A stretch of DNA of 64,000 nt from Liquorilactobacillus nagelii DSM 13675 (GCF_019444005.1 NZ_CP049304.1:2170001-2234000); one strand, 5' to 3'. Positions 1 through 9,978 are shown, counted from the first letter of the stretch. A program made the numbers and translations. Notes: generated by a model from the letters alone, not told the origin.

Positions 1-47
1 TAAAATCAAGATTAAGATAGTTAATTTGAGAGTCAGGGGATGAACCA

Positions 48-764
48 ATGGGAATAACAAATCCAACACCGCCAACTAAGGTCAAGGAACTATTCGATCG
101 TTTGGCACCAAATTATGATCAGATGAATAATGTGATTACTTTAGGAATTCAAAATTCTTGGCGCAAACAAACGATGAATTATTTGCGATTACCAGTTAAT
201 GCACAGGTTTTAGATTTATGTTGTGGCACCGGTCATTGGACGTTAGATTTAGCGCGAGCAACAAATGACACCAGCCGAATTACCGGGTTAGATTTTAGCC
301 CGCAAATGTTGGAGTTGGCAAAAGCTAAACTAGCTAATTCCAATTTACAATCAAAAGTCAGACTGCTACAAGGGGATGCAATGAAGTTGCCGTTCGCCGA
401 TAACTCCTTTGATTTGGTAACAATTGGTTTTGGCTTGCGCAATGTTCATGATGCGCAGCAAGTACTGCGTGAAATGACACGTGTGACTCGACCTGGCGGA
501 CAGGTTGTTTGTTTAGAAACTTCACAACCACAAGATGGAATTTTAAAAATGGGTTGGAAAATGTACTTTTCATTAGTTCCGTGGGTAGCAAAGCTATGTG
601 GCAATCAACGGCAAGATTACCGTTACTTGCAGAAAACAGCAGAAAAGTTTCCAACAGCGCCTCGATTAGCCAAGCTGTTTCAAGAAGCAGGGTTAGCTAA
701 AGTTGAGTATCATTATTTTACCTTTGGCGCAGGAGCATTACACTTTGGAACAAAAATTAGATAG
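48..764 (+). CDS. menG: Demethylmenaquinone/ubiquinone-type C-methyltransferase
   Basis: A 238-residue SAM-dependent methyltransferase of the MenG/UbiE family, predicted to add the last methyl group to demethylmenaquinone in the cytoplasm. The glycine-rich SAM site LDLCCGTGH lies at residues 55-63. The family segments GFGLRNVHD and RPGGQVVCLE follow, and the length is normal. The ATG is preceded by CAGGGGA. The gene stands alone here, with no other men gene in the window. It fits the heme uptake and ferrochelatase genes further on, because heme and menaquinone together allow respiration in some lactobacilli; that link is inference. Confidence 0.88.
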   Translation: MGITNPTPPTKVKELFDRLAPNYDQMNNVITLGIQNSWRKQTMNYLRLPVNAQVLDLCCGTGHWTLDLARATNDTSRITGLDFSPQMLELAKAKLANSNLQSKVRLLQGDAMKLPFADNSFDLVTIGFGLRNVHDAQQVLREMTRVTRPGGQVVCLETSQPQDGILKMGWKMYFSLVPWVAKLCGNQRQDYRYLQKTAEKFPTAPRLAKLFQEAGLAKVEYHYFTFGAGALHFGTKIR

Positions 765-838
765 TGAAAAGCACTTGTGGAGCCTGATTCAAAAGTGAGC
801 TGCTTTCTAAAGAGTTAAAGTCAATAATCCATTTTATT

Positions 839-886
839 AGCTGGTCTTTTGTCGATTTTTTATCGGTTAAAGGCCAGCTTGTTTTA
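839..886 (+). terminator. Rho-independent terminator after menG
   Basis: An AGCTGG...CCAGCT stem, extended by TCTTTT/AAAGG pairing, encloses a T-rich loop and is followed by TTGTTTT. It lies 75 bases after the menG stop and would end that transcript. Confidence 0.6.
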
Positions 887-1283
887 TAATAGTTGATCCA
901 TGTTTTACTGCATGAGCTGAGTTAGATTTACTACTAGTGCCTATCTTTTACAGCTCATTTCACTTTAATTTCAAGGAGATATTTCACAAAATATTGGTTT
1001 CTTTCCAAACGTGCAATGCTATTTCTCCACTATATCATCTCCTAATAAATTGTTTCTAGAGTCCTCAATCTAGAACTCTATTTGTGCGTTGAAAGCAATA
1101 ACGATCTTTTTAAATTTAAAAAGGTTAATTTGTGGATGATTTAACCTTTTTTTGTTAAAATTTGAATTGGTTAAGCGCATGAAATTATTTTATTCTTAAC
1201 TGATTAGTTCTTTTATGATATATTATGTTTCAAATATGAGCAAATATAACAAAATGTGGATATTTGTTGGAGGATAGAGTTCT
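887..1283. other. Non-coding stretch before the SRR locus
   Basis: No convincing gene. It holds a short inverted repeat TTCTAGA...TCTAGAA (1054-1075). A second hairpin, AAAAAGGTTAA...TTAACCTTTTTTT (about 1118-1153), could act as a weak terminator. A GGAGGA ribosome binding site at 1269-1274 serves the next gene. An AT-rich segment around 1215-1228 may carry its promoter, but no clear -35 is visible. Confidence 0.4.
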
Positions 1284-2285
1284 ATGAAGATACACATAAC
1301 AAACATATACGGTCAATCATCAAAAAGTACAGCGCTAATTGCCCAAAACACAGTTGCTAAGATTGCGCGGACTTTAGCTTTTAATGAGTTAAGCATTTAT
1401 TTTTATGATATTAAAGTTGACAGTCCAAGAGAGTTGGACAAACGATTGGATGGTGTTTTGGCTGGTGTGGCCAACGGAGATCTAGTAATTTTTCAATCAC
1501 CAACTTGGAATGATATGAAATACGATGAGGAATTTGTCAAAAAGTTAAAAGCATATAAAAATGTCAAAATTGCATTTTTTATTCATGATGTTTTACCGCT
1601 AATGTTTTTGTCTAATCGTTATTTATTTAAAAGAGTAATAAACTTTTATAATCAAGCAGATGTCTTAATTGTTCCTTCAAATTCGATGTTAAAATTGCTG
1701 AGAAAACAGGGATTGAAAGTCAAAAAAATCGTAATTCAAGAAATGTGGGATTGCTTAACAGATCTGGATTTACCGGTTCCAAAACAAAATGATTATTTAA
1801 ATTTCATTGGTGATCCGCAAAAATTTTCTTTTGCTAATAAATGGGATTACGAGATTCCATTACATCTTTATTCAACTAATGCACCAGCTGAAAAAGAAAA
1901 AGTTGAGTTTCAAGGATGGCAATCACCGGCCAATCTATTATTGAATTTGGCTGAGGGTGGATGGGGTTTAGTTTGGTCTGATAATCCTGAAGTTGAAGAA
2001 TACATGAAAGTATGTCTTTCTTATAAACTAAGCACATACTTAGCTGCTGGAATTCCAGTAGTTGTGAAAAAGGGAATTTCTAATCAGAAAATTATTGAGG
2101 ATAATAAACTTGGATTAGTAGTTAATGATTTAAATGAAGCTGTTATAAAAGTTAAGTCGTTATCATCTAAAGACTATCAAGAATATATTGAACACACTAT
2201 CCATTTTGCTGAATTGCTGCGAAACGGGTTTTTTACCAAAAAATTATTGATAGAAACAGTTCATTGTCTACTACGTAAGGATTAG
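1284..2285 (+). CDS. Gtf3-type glycosyltransferase of the SRR glycoprotein locus
   Basis: A 333-residue protein resembling Gtf3/Nss (GtfC), the cytosolic enzyme that adds the second sugar to GlcNAc-modified serine-rich adhesins in streptococci. The Gtf3-like C-terminal core is visible: GGWGLVWSD, then YKLSTYLAAGIPVVV, then NKLGLVVNDL near residues 220-285. It opens the accessory Sec operon; secY2 begins 6 bases after its stop. A GGAGGA site precedes the ATG. Family assignment is good; the exact donor sugar (glucose or galactose) cannot be told from sequence. Confidence 0.8.
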   Translation: MKIHITNIYGQSSKSTALIAQNTVAKIARTLAFNELSIYFYDIKVDSPRELDKRLDGVLAGVANGDLVIFQSPTWNDMKYDEEFVKKLKAYKNVKIAFFIHDVLPLMFLSNRYLFKRVINFYNQADVLIVPSNSMLKLLRKQGLKVKKIVIQEMWDCLTDLDLPVPKQNDYLNFIGDPQKFSFANKWDYEIPLHLYSTNAPAEKEKVEFQGWQSPANLLLNLAEGGWGLVWSDNPEVEEYMKVCLSYKLSTYLAAGIPVVVKKGISNQKIIEDNKLGLVVNDLNEAVIKVKSLSSKDYQEYIEHTIHFAELLRNGFFTKKLLIETVHCLLRKD

Positions 2286-2291
2286 GTTTAA

Positions 2292-3467
2292 GTGAAAAAA
2301 AATCAAAAACAAAATGAAAGTACTAGAATAATTTTAAAAAAAATTTCTTGGACAGCTTTGATTTTAATAGTTTATGATATCGGTCGTCATATTCCTTTGC
2401 CGTTTAATGACTATAAAATGATTAAGCAATTAATGATTAATGATCACTTATTGGCTTTATCAGGCAGTGCCACGGGAGCTAATTTATCGCAAATTTCTTT
2501 ATTTTCTTTGGGACTTGGGCCCTGGATGTCGGCGATGATTATTTGGCAACTGCTGGTGATGATTAAAAAGTTTAGTTTTGATAAATTGAGTAAACGAGAA
2601 GCAAGCTTTTTTCAGTTATTGATAACGCTTTTTATTGCTCTGATTGAAGCTTGGGGCCTGTTATTAGGGCTAAGATTGGTAGAAATGAATTTGTTGAAAA
2701 CCTTAATTATTATTTTGACGATGGTCAGTGGCAGTTTCTTTTTGATTTGGTTGGCTAATATGAACGCAATTAATGGAATTGGAGGAACGGTGACTGTCGT
2801 TTTATTCGGAATGATTGCTAGTATTGCTCAACAAGTAAAGCCGATTTTTAAAGTTAAATTAACTTCTTGGAATTATGCATTTTGGCTTATATTAATTATG
2901 GTTGTTGGGTTGTTACTTATATTGATGGCGGTGATTTTAGATAAAGCAGAGTATCGAATAATAATCCATCGAATTTTAATTAATAATAAATTTAATCAAC
3001 AAACATATTTACCCGTTAGGCTTAACCCAGGTGGCGGGATGGCGATTATGTTTGGATTATCACTATTGCTAGTTCCCAATTATCTTATTCGTATTTTACA
3101 CAACTTTAACCAGCAAAATATGTTGATTTATTGGCTTTCAAAAAATATTGGACTTAATTCGTATTTCGGTGTTTCAATTTACGTAATCATTTTAGTTAGT
3201 TTATCAATTGTTTTTGGCTTTGTTAATGTTGATGCAGAAAAGATTTCCGAAAATTTGAGAAAATCAGGTGATTATATAATTAATTGTCAGCCAGGAGTTC
3301 CCACGCAAGCATATTTGCAAAGATATATAAAGCTATTTTCAACGTTGGGAGCTTTTTTTACAGGCCTCATTGCTGGATGTCCGCTGTATTTGGGAGTTAT
3401 CTATTCTCAATACAGCACAACATTGATGTTGCCCGGTTTTTTATTAATGTCCGTTAGTATGCTGTGA
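2292..3467 (+). CDS. secY2: Accessory Sec translocase channel SecY2, truncated by in-frame TGA
   Basis: A 391-residue multi-spanning membrane protein matching SecY2, the channel dedicated to export of the glycosylated serine-rich adhesin with SecA2. It starts at GTG with AAGGA upstream. SecY hallmarks visible are the early RHIPLPF segment, SLGLGPWMSAMII (TM2) and a final LPGFLLMSVSML. The reading frame stops at TGA (3465-3467) inside what should be the last membrane helix. The same frame stays open for 21 more codons (3468-3533) that look like the missing end of SecY. The visible product therefore lacks part of TM10 and the cytosolic tail. Function may be impaired unless the stop is read through or is a sequencing error. 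Confidence 0.88.
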   Translation: MKKNQKQNESTRIILKKISWTALILIVYDIGRHIPLPFNDYKMIKQLMINDHLLALSGSATGANLSQISLFSLGLGPWMSAMIIWQLLVMIKKFSFDKLSKREASFFQLLITLFIALIEAWGLLLGLRLVEMNLLKTLIIILTMVSGSFFLIWLANMNAINGIGGTVTVVLFGMIASIAQQVKPIFKVKLTSWNYAFWLILIMVVGLLLILMAVILDKAEYRIIIHRILINNKFNQQTYLPVRLNPGGGMAIMFGLSLLLVPNYLIRILHNFNQQNMLIYWLSKNIGLNSYFGVSIYVIILVSLSIVFGFVNVDAEKISENLRKSGDYIINCQPGVPTQAYLQRYIKLFSTLGAFFTGLIAGCPLYLGVIYSQYSTTLMLPGFLLMSVSML

Positions 3468-3533
3468 ATGATTACAGATCAAATAAAAACAATTATTTTA
3501 TTGCATAGCTATTCAGATTTATTTTCAGATTAG
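3468..3533 (+). pseudogene. Detached C-terminal tail of SecY2
   Basis: This continues the secY2 frame directly after its TGA: 21 codons from MITDQIKTII to HSYSDLFSD, then TAG. The hydrophobic start and charged end match the usual SecY end (helix, then short cytosolic tail). The TAG overlaps the AGGAGG site of asp1 (3532-3537), the spacing expected inside this tight operon. It has no ribosome binding site of its own. Confidence 0.65.
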
Positions 3534-3543
3534 GAGGAAAATA

Positions 3544-5109
3544 ATGTTTTATTTTTTGCCTGATTGGCAGCAATCAGAAAATTTTTGGGAAAATACAGCT
3601 GAACCTTGGTACCGTGAAACAAGAAAAATTGAATTTGATGACACAATTAATCAGTTGCGGATGCTGATTAAAGCTAACCAGTCTAGTAAAATGCTTATTT
3701 TAAGCTATTCTCCATTTTTGCGTAGCTTTTTACAGCGACAAGATATTCTAGGGGTAAATAGTTTTAATGCTTTTGATGTAATTCAAGGTATCAATTTGAA
3801 ATATATGCGGTCGTTAAATTTTACAGATTTGAATTGGCCCACTGATATTGAATTTAGTTATACGCCATTTTTGGTTATTGCCCGCCGACAAGATCAGCTT
3901 TATGCCCGAATTGAGTTTGCTTCAAATGGGCGATTACTAAAAATTATTCGGTTTTTAAATGATAAGTCGTCTGAGACTTTATTGTTTGATGATCGTGGCT
4001 TTTTGTCGAGTTTAATTTATCAAAATAAATCAATCTCTGAAAAACAGCAAACTTTTTTTGACTTAAACGGAAATTGGAGAATAAAAGTAAATTATCCAGC
4101 TATGAATGTGGAAGTTAATCCAAATTTTTATACTGAATTTATGCAAAAAAAATACGATAACATTGAAGAATTAATCGTTGAGAAATTTTGCCAGTATTTA
4201 ACTAAGTGTTTTTCTAAAAAGGATACTTTAATTGTGGCTGCTGCTGAGAGACAAATCAATTTGGTAAACAAAATTGACTTACCTCGAAAACAGGTAGTTT
4301 TTTCTTTTTTTGCACAACGTCAAGATATCGATAAACAACAAATTGTCAAATTGACTAAAAAAGCCGCTACTTTTATTGCCGACACAGATAAAACTGTCAG
4401 TCAATTAAATTCAATCAGCTCTCATACTGATTATCCAGCAGAAGTAGTGCAAATTTCCCCATTTGATAGCAGATTAGAATTAGGACATAGTCAACAAGTA
4501 AAAAAATTAAAAATTTTGTTATTGGTTAACAGACTTGATATTAGTGATCAAAAGCCCGTTTTAAGTGAACTTATCAAGACAATGAAACAAAATCAATTGA
4601 TTGAGCTAGTCTTGGTTGATTATCAAAATACTCAGACTTATTGGAAGAAAGTTGTGCAGCAAGTAATTCAGCAACAAAAAGCTGAGGACTTGTTTGTTTT
4701 TGCAGATCAGCAACAAATTGTTTCAAAAGTTAAAAATGAAAATGATTTTAATTCTACCAAGAGAAAAATTATATGGTGTTTTTTACAAAGTGAAGAAGAT
4801 GTTATTAGACAATTATCTGATACCAGGTTAGTTATAGACTTAGCTAAAGAACCTGACCTTTTTTTACAAATTGCAAGTATAAGCGCAGGAATTCCACAAA
4901 TTAATCAAGTAAAAACTAGCTATGTTGAAGATCACAAAAATGGTTTGATAATTAAGAAAATCGACCAGTTAAAGCAGGCAGTTAATTTTTATTTAGTAGG
5001 TTTGACAAACTGGAATCAAGCTTTAGTATATGCGGCAAAAAGAATTTCAGAATATTCGAGTAAAAACTTGATAAAAAAATGGCAAAAAATTTCAAAGGAA
5101 GCGGAGTAA
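3544..5109 (+). CDS. asp1: Accessory Sec system protein Asp1
   Basis: A 521-residue protein in the fixed position of Asp1 between secY2 and asp2. Asp1 has a catalytically dead glycosyltransferase-B-like fold and joins the Asp1-Asp2-Asp3 complex that delivers the SRR preprotein to SecA2. The N-terminus FYFLPDWQQSENFW and the C-terminal segment IPQINQVKTSYVEDHKNGLII are typical. The ATG follows AGGAGG by 6 bases. Its TAA is directly followed by the asp2 ATG, indicating translational coupling. Assignment rests on family resemblance plus synteny. Confidence 0.87.
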   Translation: MFYFLPDWQQSENFWENTAEPWYRETRKIEFDDTINQLRMLIKANQSSKMLILSYSPFLRSFLQRQDILGVNSFNAFDVIQGINLKYMRSLNFTDLNWPTDIEFSYTPFLVIARRQDQLYARIEFASNGRLLKIIRFLNDKSSETLLFDDRGFLSSLIYQNKSISEKQQTFFDLNGNWRIKVNYPAMNVEVNPNFYTEFMQKKYDNIEELIVEKFCQYLTKCFSKKDTLIVAAAERQINLVNKIDLPRKQVVFSFFAQRQDIDKQQIVKLTKKAATFIADTDKTVSQLNSISSHTDYPAEVVQISPFDSRLELGHSQQVKKLKILLLVNRLDISDQKPVLSELIKTMKQNQLIELVLVDYQNTQTYWKKVVQQVIQQQKAEDLFVFADQQQIVSKVKNENDFNSTKRKIIWCFLQSEEDVIRQLSDTRLVIDLAKEPDLFLQIASISAGIPQINQVKTSYVEDHKNGLIIKKIDQLKQAVNFYLVGLTNWNQALVYAAKRISEYSSKNLIKKWQKISKEAE

Positions 5110-6648
5110 ATGAATCCTCAAAAAATTTCTGTGCTTCAAGTTGGAGTGAGTGATTGGTCTAAAAAGTTTTCCTTGCCTGATCAGTTGAAATGGGATTTTA
5201 TAACGGTTGAAAAGGCACAAAAGAAACTTCTTTTGAAAGATGGCTTTAAGCCGCGAGTACTTATGCTGACTGATCTGGAGCAATTAGATGACTTAAATGA
5301 AACAATTAGAAAAACTGCACCAGTTTATGCAGTTTTATATCCGCAAGAGCAAAAGTCAATAAGTCCAAAAATTGTTGATTTTTTAAAGAATAAGAGAGCA
5401 GTTGCAGTTTCCCTAAAGGATCCAACAAAATTGTTGAAAAAAATTGCATTAAGCTTTTTTGATAACCAAAGTGGGATTAAATTAGGAGTCAATAATATTG
5501 AGATTAATCCGGCTTTTAATGGAACACAGAGATATCATGGTAATTCAAGCTTGGAATTAGATAGTAACTATGGTTCAGAGTATCGTCCATTAGTCTATTG
5601 GCGAAATAGCATGTATGTTGATCCAGGAAAAAGAGTAGAAGTTTGGCTAGAGTATTTGAAGGAAGAGAGTGTAAATTTAAAATTACAGTTTTTTGAAACT
5701 GCAAATGGATCAACTGAAAATGAACAACCAACTTGGACCTTGAGTGAACAACAGTTGCAGCAACCAGAAATTTTGGAACGAACGCATAATGAAAAAAATG
5801 GGTCGTATTTAAATGCAGTACTTTGGATCAAAGGTCAGGGCAAAATAGAAATAAGTTCATTGCATTTTCGTTGGTCACGGTACGAATTCGGAAATTTAAT
5901 AGTTGGCGGTCAACGCATGGTGGATCGATTTCGACAGGAGTTTTTTTATTACTTTGATCCGGGTGATCTTAAACCACCGCTAAATGTTTATTTTGCAGGT
6001 TATCGTTCGCTTGAAGGCTTTGAAGGATATGGTATGTTGAAAAAGCTAGGTGCACCATTTTTGCTATTCACTGATCCTAGATTAGAAGGAGGGAACTTTT
6101 ACATTGGCTCTCAGGAATATGAGCAAAAACTTTTAGGGGTTATAAAAAAAGTAGTGGCAGAACTAGGCTTTACTCAACAGCAGATAATTCTTTCAGGAAT
6201 TTCAATGGGAACCTTTGCCGCGCTCTACTATGGCAGTTTTCTAAAAGCACATGCTATTATTCTCGGGAAACCTTTAATAAATCTTGGGTTGATTGCTGAA
6301 AATAACAGACTTTTGCGTCCGCAAGAATTTGATACTTCATTGGATATATTAATGAGTGGGAAAGCCAAGGGGTCAAGTAGTAAGGATTTGAATCACTATA
6401 TCTGGCGAAAGTTACTGCAGGGAAATTTTAAAGAGACTGTTATAGCTGCAGCTTATATGAAAAATGATGATTATGATGGTTTAGCTTTTAAACAACTTGT
6501 TCACCAATTACAGCCACAACAGGTAAAGATTTTGGGTAAGGGGTGGATTGGCAGACATAATGATAATACACCTGCAATAATAAGTTGGTTTCTAAACCAA
6601 TATAATTATTTTTTAAGAAATGATTTCGAAAGGAATAATTATGAATAA
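5110..6648 (+). CDS. asp2: Accessory Sec system protein Asp2 (O-acetyltransferase/export chaperone)
   Basis: A 512-residue Asp2. In streptococci Asp2 is bifunctional: it O-acetylates GlcNAc on the SRR protein and is needed for export. The alpha/beta-hydrolase nucleophile elbow GISMG places Ser365. His483 lies in GRHND near the C-terminus, and Asp453/Asp454 in KNDDYDG sits where the acidic triad residue is expected. This agrees closely with the S362/E452/H482 triad reported for S. gordonii Asp2, so the enzyme looks intact. The region before about residue 270 is the non-catalytic beta-rich part. The gene abuts asp1 with no gap and overlaps asp3. Confidence 0.88.
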   Translation: MNPQKISVLQVGVSDWSKKFSLPDQLKWDFITVEKAQKKLLLKDGFKPRVLMLTDLEQLDDLNETIRKTAPVYAVLYPQEQKSISPKIVDFLKNKRAVAVSLKDPTKLLKKIALSFFDNQSGIKLGVNNIEINPAFNGTQRYHGNSSLELDSNYGSEYRPLVYWRNSMYVDPGKRVEVWLEYLKEESVNLKLQFFETANGSTENEQPTWTLSEQQLQQPEILERTHNEKNGSYLNAVLWIKGQGKIEISSLHFRWSRYEFGNLIVGGQRMVDRFRQEFFYYFDPGDLKPPLNVYFAGYRSLEGFEGYGMLKKLGAPFLLFTDPRLEGGNFYIGSQEYEQKLLGVIKKVVAELGFTQQQIILSGISMGTFAALYYGSFLKAHAIILGKPLINLGLIAENNRLLRPQEFDTSLDILMSGKAKGSSSKDLNHYIWRKLLQGNFKETVIAAAYMKNDDYDGLAFKQLVHQLQPQQVKILGKGWIGRHNDNTPAIISWFLNQYNYFLRNDFERNNYE

Positions 6649-7600
6649 TTATGCTGTAAATTTAATATTCTGGGAGAACACAGCATCAACCTATCTCTAT
6701 GGGTCAAGTATCAGTTTTTTAAGTAAAGAACATGTGACCTTTGCGAATAACTTAATGTCGCCAGGAAAAAAAATTGTTGAATGGTATTCACAAACTAACT
6801 ATCAAGCGCAACGATTTTGCCCACAATTACCGTTATTAACCCCAAAGCATAGTTATGTTTTAAGATTACGAGCTCGGACTGAACCAGCCAAGTCAGTGTT
6901 AGTTCGACTAAGTTTTTATAACCATGGTGGGCAGTTGATTGGGCAAAAATTTATTTCTGGTTTTCAAGGGGAATTTGTTTATCCAACAATGTCTGCCAGT
7001 TATAGCATTGCATTATTGAATGCTGGGTGCCAGGAAATTAATTTTCAAAGACTGGAATTAATGGACAGTCGCTACACTTTACCTCAAAATGATAATTTCT
7101 TTTTTTCAAAGTTTAACCAAGGGAGAAATTCAAAATTACATATTTTCTTTCTAGAACCGACATTAAGGACAGTTGAGCTTCCAATTAAAATTAATTTAGA
7201 AAAAAAAATAGGTGGGAATATATTATTGATTGGTAGCTCATTTATAAATGCTCATCTCTATATTGATCCAGAAGTGAAATCACGAATCTTAGCTGAGGCC
7301 AAAAGTGCAGAAATGATTTTCTACGGTGCCGGACCAATTTCAAATTTTGCTGCATGTTACTATAGCAAATTGTTTTCGGCATCAAATAAGCTCTCAAAGA
7401 GATGGTTTACTACTGAACAATATTTAAATATTATTCAGCGAGAGCAGTTGCCAATTGTTGCTGCAAAATTAATTAATTCACTTCCAAGTTCAGCTATGAA
7501 TGACAATATTTCGGGGGATTCTTTGTCACTTATTCCGCCAAACCTGTATAGCAATCAAGAATCGTTATTTAAGGAAATCCAACAAGAAATTGATAATTAG
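6641..7600 (+). CDS. asp3: Accessory Sec system protein Asp3
   Basis: A 319-residue Asp3, the carbohydrate-binding-module-like partner that joins Asp1-Asp2 to SecA2. I chose the ATG at 6641 over an earlier in-frame ATG at 6620: AAAGGA lies 6 bases before 6641, and nothing resembling a ribosome binding site precedes 6620. The chosen start overlaps the asp2 stop in ATGAATAA. Family-like segments are NLIFWENTASTYLYGSSISF at the N-terminus and the beta-rich VRLSFYNHGGQLIG. Its longer C-terminus resembles Asp3 forms of other lactobacilli less clearly, so I am slightly less sure of its exact domain limits. Confidence 0.82.
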   Translation: MNNYAVNLIFWENTASTYLYGSSISFLSKEHVTFANNLMSPGKKIVEWYSQTNYQAQRFCPQLPLLTPKHSYVLRLRARTEPAKSVLVRLSFYNHGGQLIGQKFISGFQGEFVYPTMSASYSIALLNAGCQEINFQRLELMDSRYTLPQNDNFFFSKFNQGRNSKLHIFFLEPTLRTVELPIKINLEKKIGGNILLIGSSFINAHLYIDPEVKSRILAEAKSAEMIFYGAGPISNFAACYYSKLFSASNKLSKRWFTTEQYLNIIQREQLPIVAAKLINSLPSSAMNDNISGDSLSLIPPNLYSNQESLFKEIQQEIDN

Positions 7601-7611
7601 AAGGGATGTTA

Positions 7612-9960
7612 ATGAAAGACTATACACTAAGAAGCTTGTATCATTTAGTAAGGCGGATTAACCAGTATGCTTCTGAATTCAAAAGTCTGACTGATGTTCA
7701 ATTGCAAGACAAGACAGTATTTTTTAAGCACCAACTAGAAAATGGCAAAACATTAGATGAAATTTTGCCAGAAGCTTTTGCAGTTGTGCGTGAAGCAGAT
7801 CGACGTGTGTTGGGAATGTTTCCTTTTGATGTTCAGGTAATGGGTGGCATTGTTCTCCATCAAGGCAATGTTGCTGAAATGAAAACTGGGGAAGGGAAAA
7901 CGCTAACTGCTACAATGCCGTTATATTTAAATGCTTTAACTGGTCAAAGCACGTTATTAATAACAGCTAATGAATACTTAGCAAAACGTGATGCGGCTGA
8001 GATGGGAAAAGTGTATCAGTGGCTCGGCTTAAGTTGCAGTTGTGGTGTAACAGCACCGGATAAAGACTTAAAACCAGTTGAAAAACGGGCAATTTATGCT
8101 GCAGATATTGTTTATACAACGAGTGGAACTTTTGGTTTTGATTATTTATTGGACAATCTAGCAAGTAATTCAGCTGAGAAGTATATGCGGCCTTTTGGAT
8201 ACGCAATTGTAGATGAGGTTGATCAAGTGTTATTAGATAGTGCCCAGACTCCACTAGTAATTTCTGGAGCACCAAGGGTTCAGTCCAATATGTATCGGAT
8301 AGCCGATAATTTTATTCAGACATTGTCCGAGGACCAAGAATATAAACTAGATGAAGAACGAAAATCAGTATGGTTAACGCCAAAAGGGATAACAGCTGCT
8401 GAACATTATTTTCGACTTTCAAAGTTATATGATGGACAATACACTGAATTATTACGTCAAATAATGCTTGCCCTGCGAGCGCACACGTTATTTGAAAATG
8501 GTAAAGACTACGTTGTTGAAGCTGGAGAAATAAAACTGCTTGATGAACAAAACGGACGAGTCTTGGAAATGACCAAGCTTCAATCTGGGCAGCATCAAGC
8601 ACTTGAAGCACGTGAAAATTTAGATATCACTCCAGATATGCGTGCAATGGCGTCGATTACTTTTCAAAATCTATTTCGAAAATTTAAAAAGCTAGGGGGA
8701 ATGACTGGAACAGGTAAAACAGCAGAAGAGGAGTTTATCGAAACTTATTATATGAAGGTCGTTCGAATTCCAACTAATCGGCCAATAATTCGCCGTGATT
8801 TACCTGATTTGGTTTATTCAACTTTGCCAGAAAAACTTTTAGCATCTTTGGATCTAGTGAAGAAGTTGCATCAAAAAGGGCAACCGATCTTGCTTGTGAC
8901 ACAATCTGTAGAACTGTCCGAAATTTATTCAGAATTATTACTGCGTGAACAGATACCTCACAATGTTTTAAATGCCCGAAATGCTGCTAAAGAGGCAGCT
9001 ATTATTGCCGAGGCAGGTCAAAAAGATGCGGTAACGGTGGCAACTTCCATGGCAGGACGAGGGACGGATATAAAGCTGGGAACAGGTGTAGCTGAGTTAG
9101 GTGGACTTGCTGTGATTGGAACTGAGAAAATGACTAACCATCGAGTTGAATTACAATTGCGCGGAAGAGCGGGCAGGCAAGGAGATCCGGGAATGAGTCG
9201 CTTTTTTGTTTCACTTGAAGATGAAGTAGTGTTTAAATTTGGAGCACGTTGGCTGCGTCACTACTTTGAAAATCATTCTTTTAAGTTTGGCAATTCTCCT
9301 AAAAGGCTGAAATCAAGGTTAATTTATCAAGCAATTCAAAGAGCTCAAAATGTTAGTGACAACAATGGGTATCAGCAGCGAAAAAGTACCTTGGAATTTG
9401 ATGAAAGCGTTAGAATTCAACGTGAAGAGATTTATAAACAACGTGATAAATTAATTTTTGGAACAGAGCATCTAGATTGTCAGGTAAAAAATATTTTAAA
9501 AAAGCAGATCAACACTTTTGTAAAAAATAGCCATCATTTAACACAGCAGAGAATAAGTCGCTTTATTTGGGACAATCTAAGTTATAGTTATCAAATTGAA
9601 GACAGTAAATCGTTTGATCAGGAATCTTTGACAGATTATTTATACGACATAGCCTTATCACAATTGCATAATAAGATTAATTCGATGAACGAAGGTGATC
9701 GGCAAAGTTTTTTTCGGTTAGCAATTTTAAAAGCAATTGACAATTGTTGGATAGAGGAAGTTGATAATTTGCAACAGTTACGGACAGTAGTTTCAGCACG
9801 CCAATATGCACAGCGAAACCCAATTTATGAATATCACCAAGAGGCGATGACGTCTTTTAAAAAAATGAAGTCGAGAATAATGCAACAAATCATCAAAAAT
9901 TTATTATTGAGTTCCATTTTAACTGGAGAAAACGGTGAGTCAGTTATTTACTTTTCCTAG
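7612..9960 (+). CDS. secA2: Accessory Sec ATPase SecA2
   Basis: A 782-residue SecA-family motor that drives the SRR adhesin through SecY2. Walker A is MKTGEGKT (about residue 90), Walker B is VDEVD (about 203). The helicase-like motifs SMAGRGTDIKLG and LRGRAGRQGDPG are intact. It is shorter than housekeeping SecA and lacks the C-terminal zinc-binding tail, as usual for SecA2. Two ATGs compete: the one at 7606 touches AAGGG, while the one at 7612 has a workable 6-base spacing, so I use 7612. It follows asp3 by a few bases and belongs to the same operon. Confidence 0.93.
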   Translation: MKDYTLRSLYHLVRRINQYASEFKSLTDVQLQDKTVFFKHQLENGKTLDEILPEAFAVVREADRRVLGMFPFDVQVMGGIVLHQGNVAEMKTGEGKTLTATMPLYLNALTGQSTLLITANEYLAKRDAAEMGKVYQWLGLSCSCGVTAPDKDLKPVEKRAIYAADIVYTTSGTFGFDYLLDNLASNSAEKYMRPFGYAIVDEVDQVLLDSAQTPLVISGAPRVQSNMYRIADNFIQTLSEDQEYKLDEERKSVWLTPKGITAAEHYFRLSKLYDGQYTELLRQIMLALRAHTLFENGKDYVVEAGEIKLLDEQNGRVLEMTKLQSGQHQALEARENLDITPDMRAMASITFQNLFRKFKKLGGMTGTGKTAEEEFIETYYMKVVRIPTNRPIIRRDLPDLVYSTLPEKLLASLDLVKKLHQKGQPILLVTQSVELSEIYSELLLREQIPHNVLNARNAAKEAAIIAEAGQKDAVTVATSMAGRGTDIKLGTGVAELGGLAVIGTEKMTNHRVELQLRGRAGRQGDPGMSRFFVSLEDEVVFKFGARWLRHYFENHSFKFGNSPKRLKSRLIYQAIQRAQNVSDNNGYQQRKSTLEFDESVRIQREEIYKQRDKLIFGTEHLDCQVKNILKKQINTFVKNSHHLTQQRISRFIWDNLSYSYQIEDSKSFDQESLTDYLYDIALSQLHNKINSMNEGDRQSFFRLAILKAIDNCWIEEVDNLQQLRTVVSARQYAQRNPIYEYHQEAMTSFKKMKSRIMQQIIKNLLLSSILTGENGESVIYFS

Positions 9961-9978
9961 AAAAGGAGGACAAACAAG

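Noticed and set aside
6620..6640. Earlier ATG as the asp3 start
   Set aside because: No ribosome binding site; ATG 6641 has AAAGGA at proper distance and the usual overlap with the asp2 stop.
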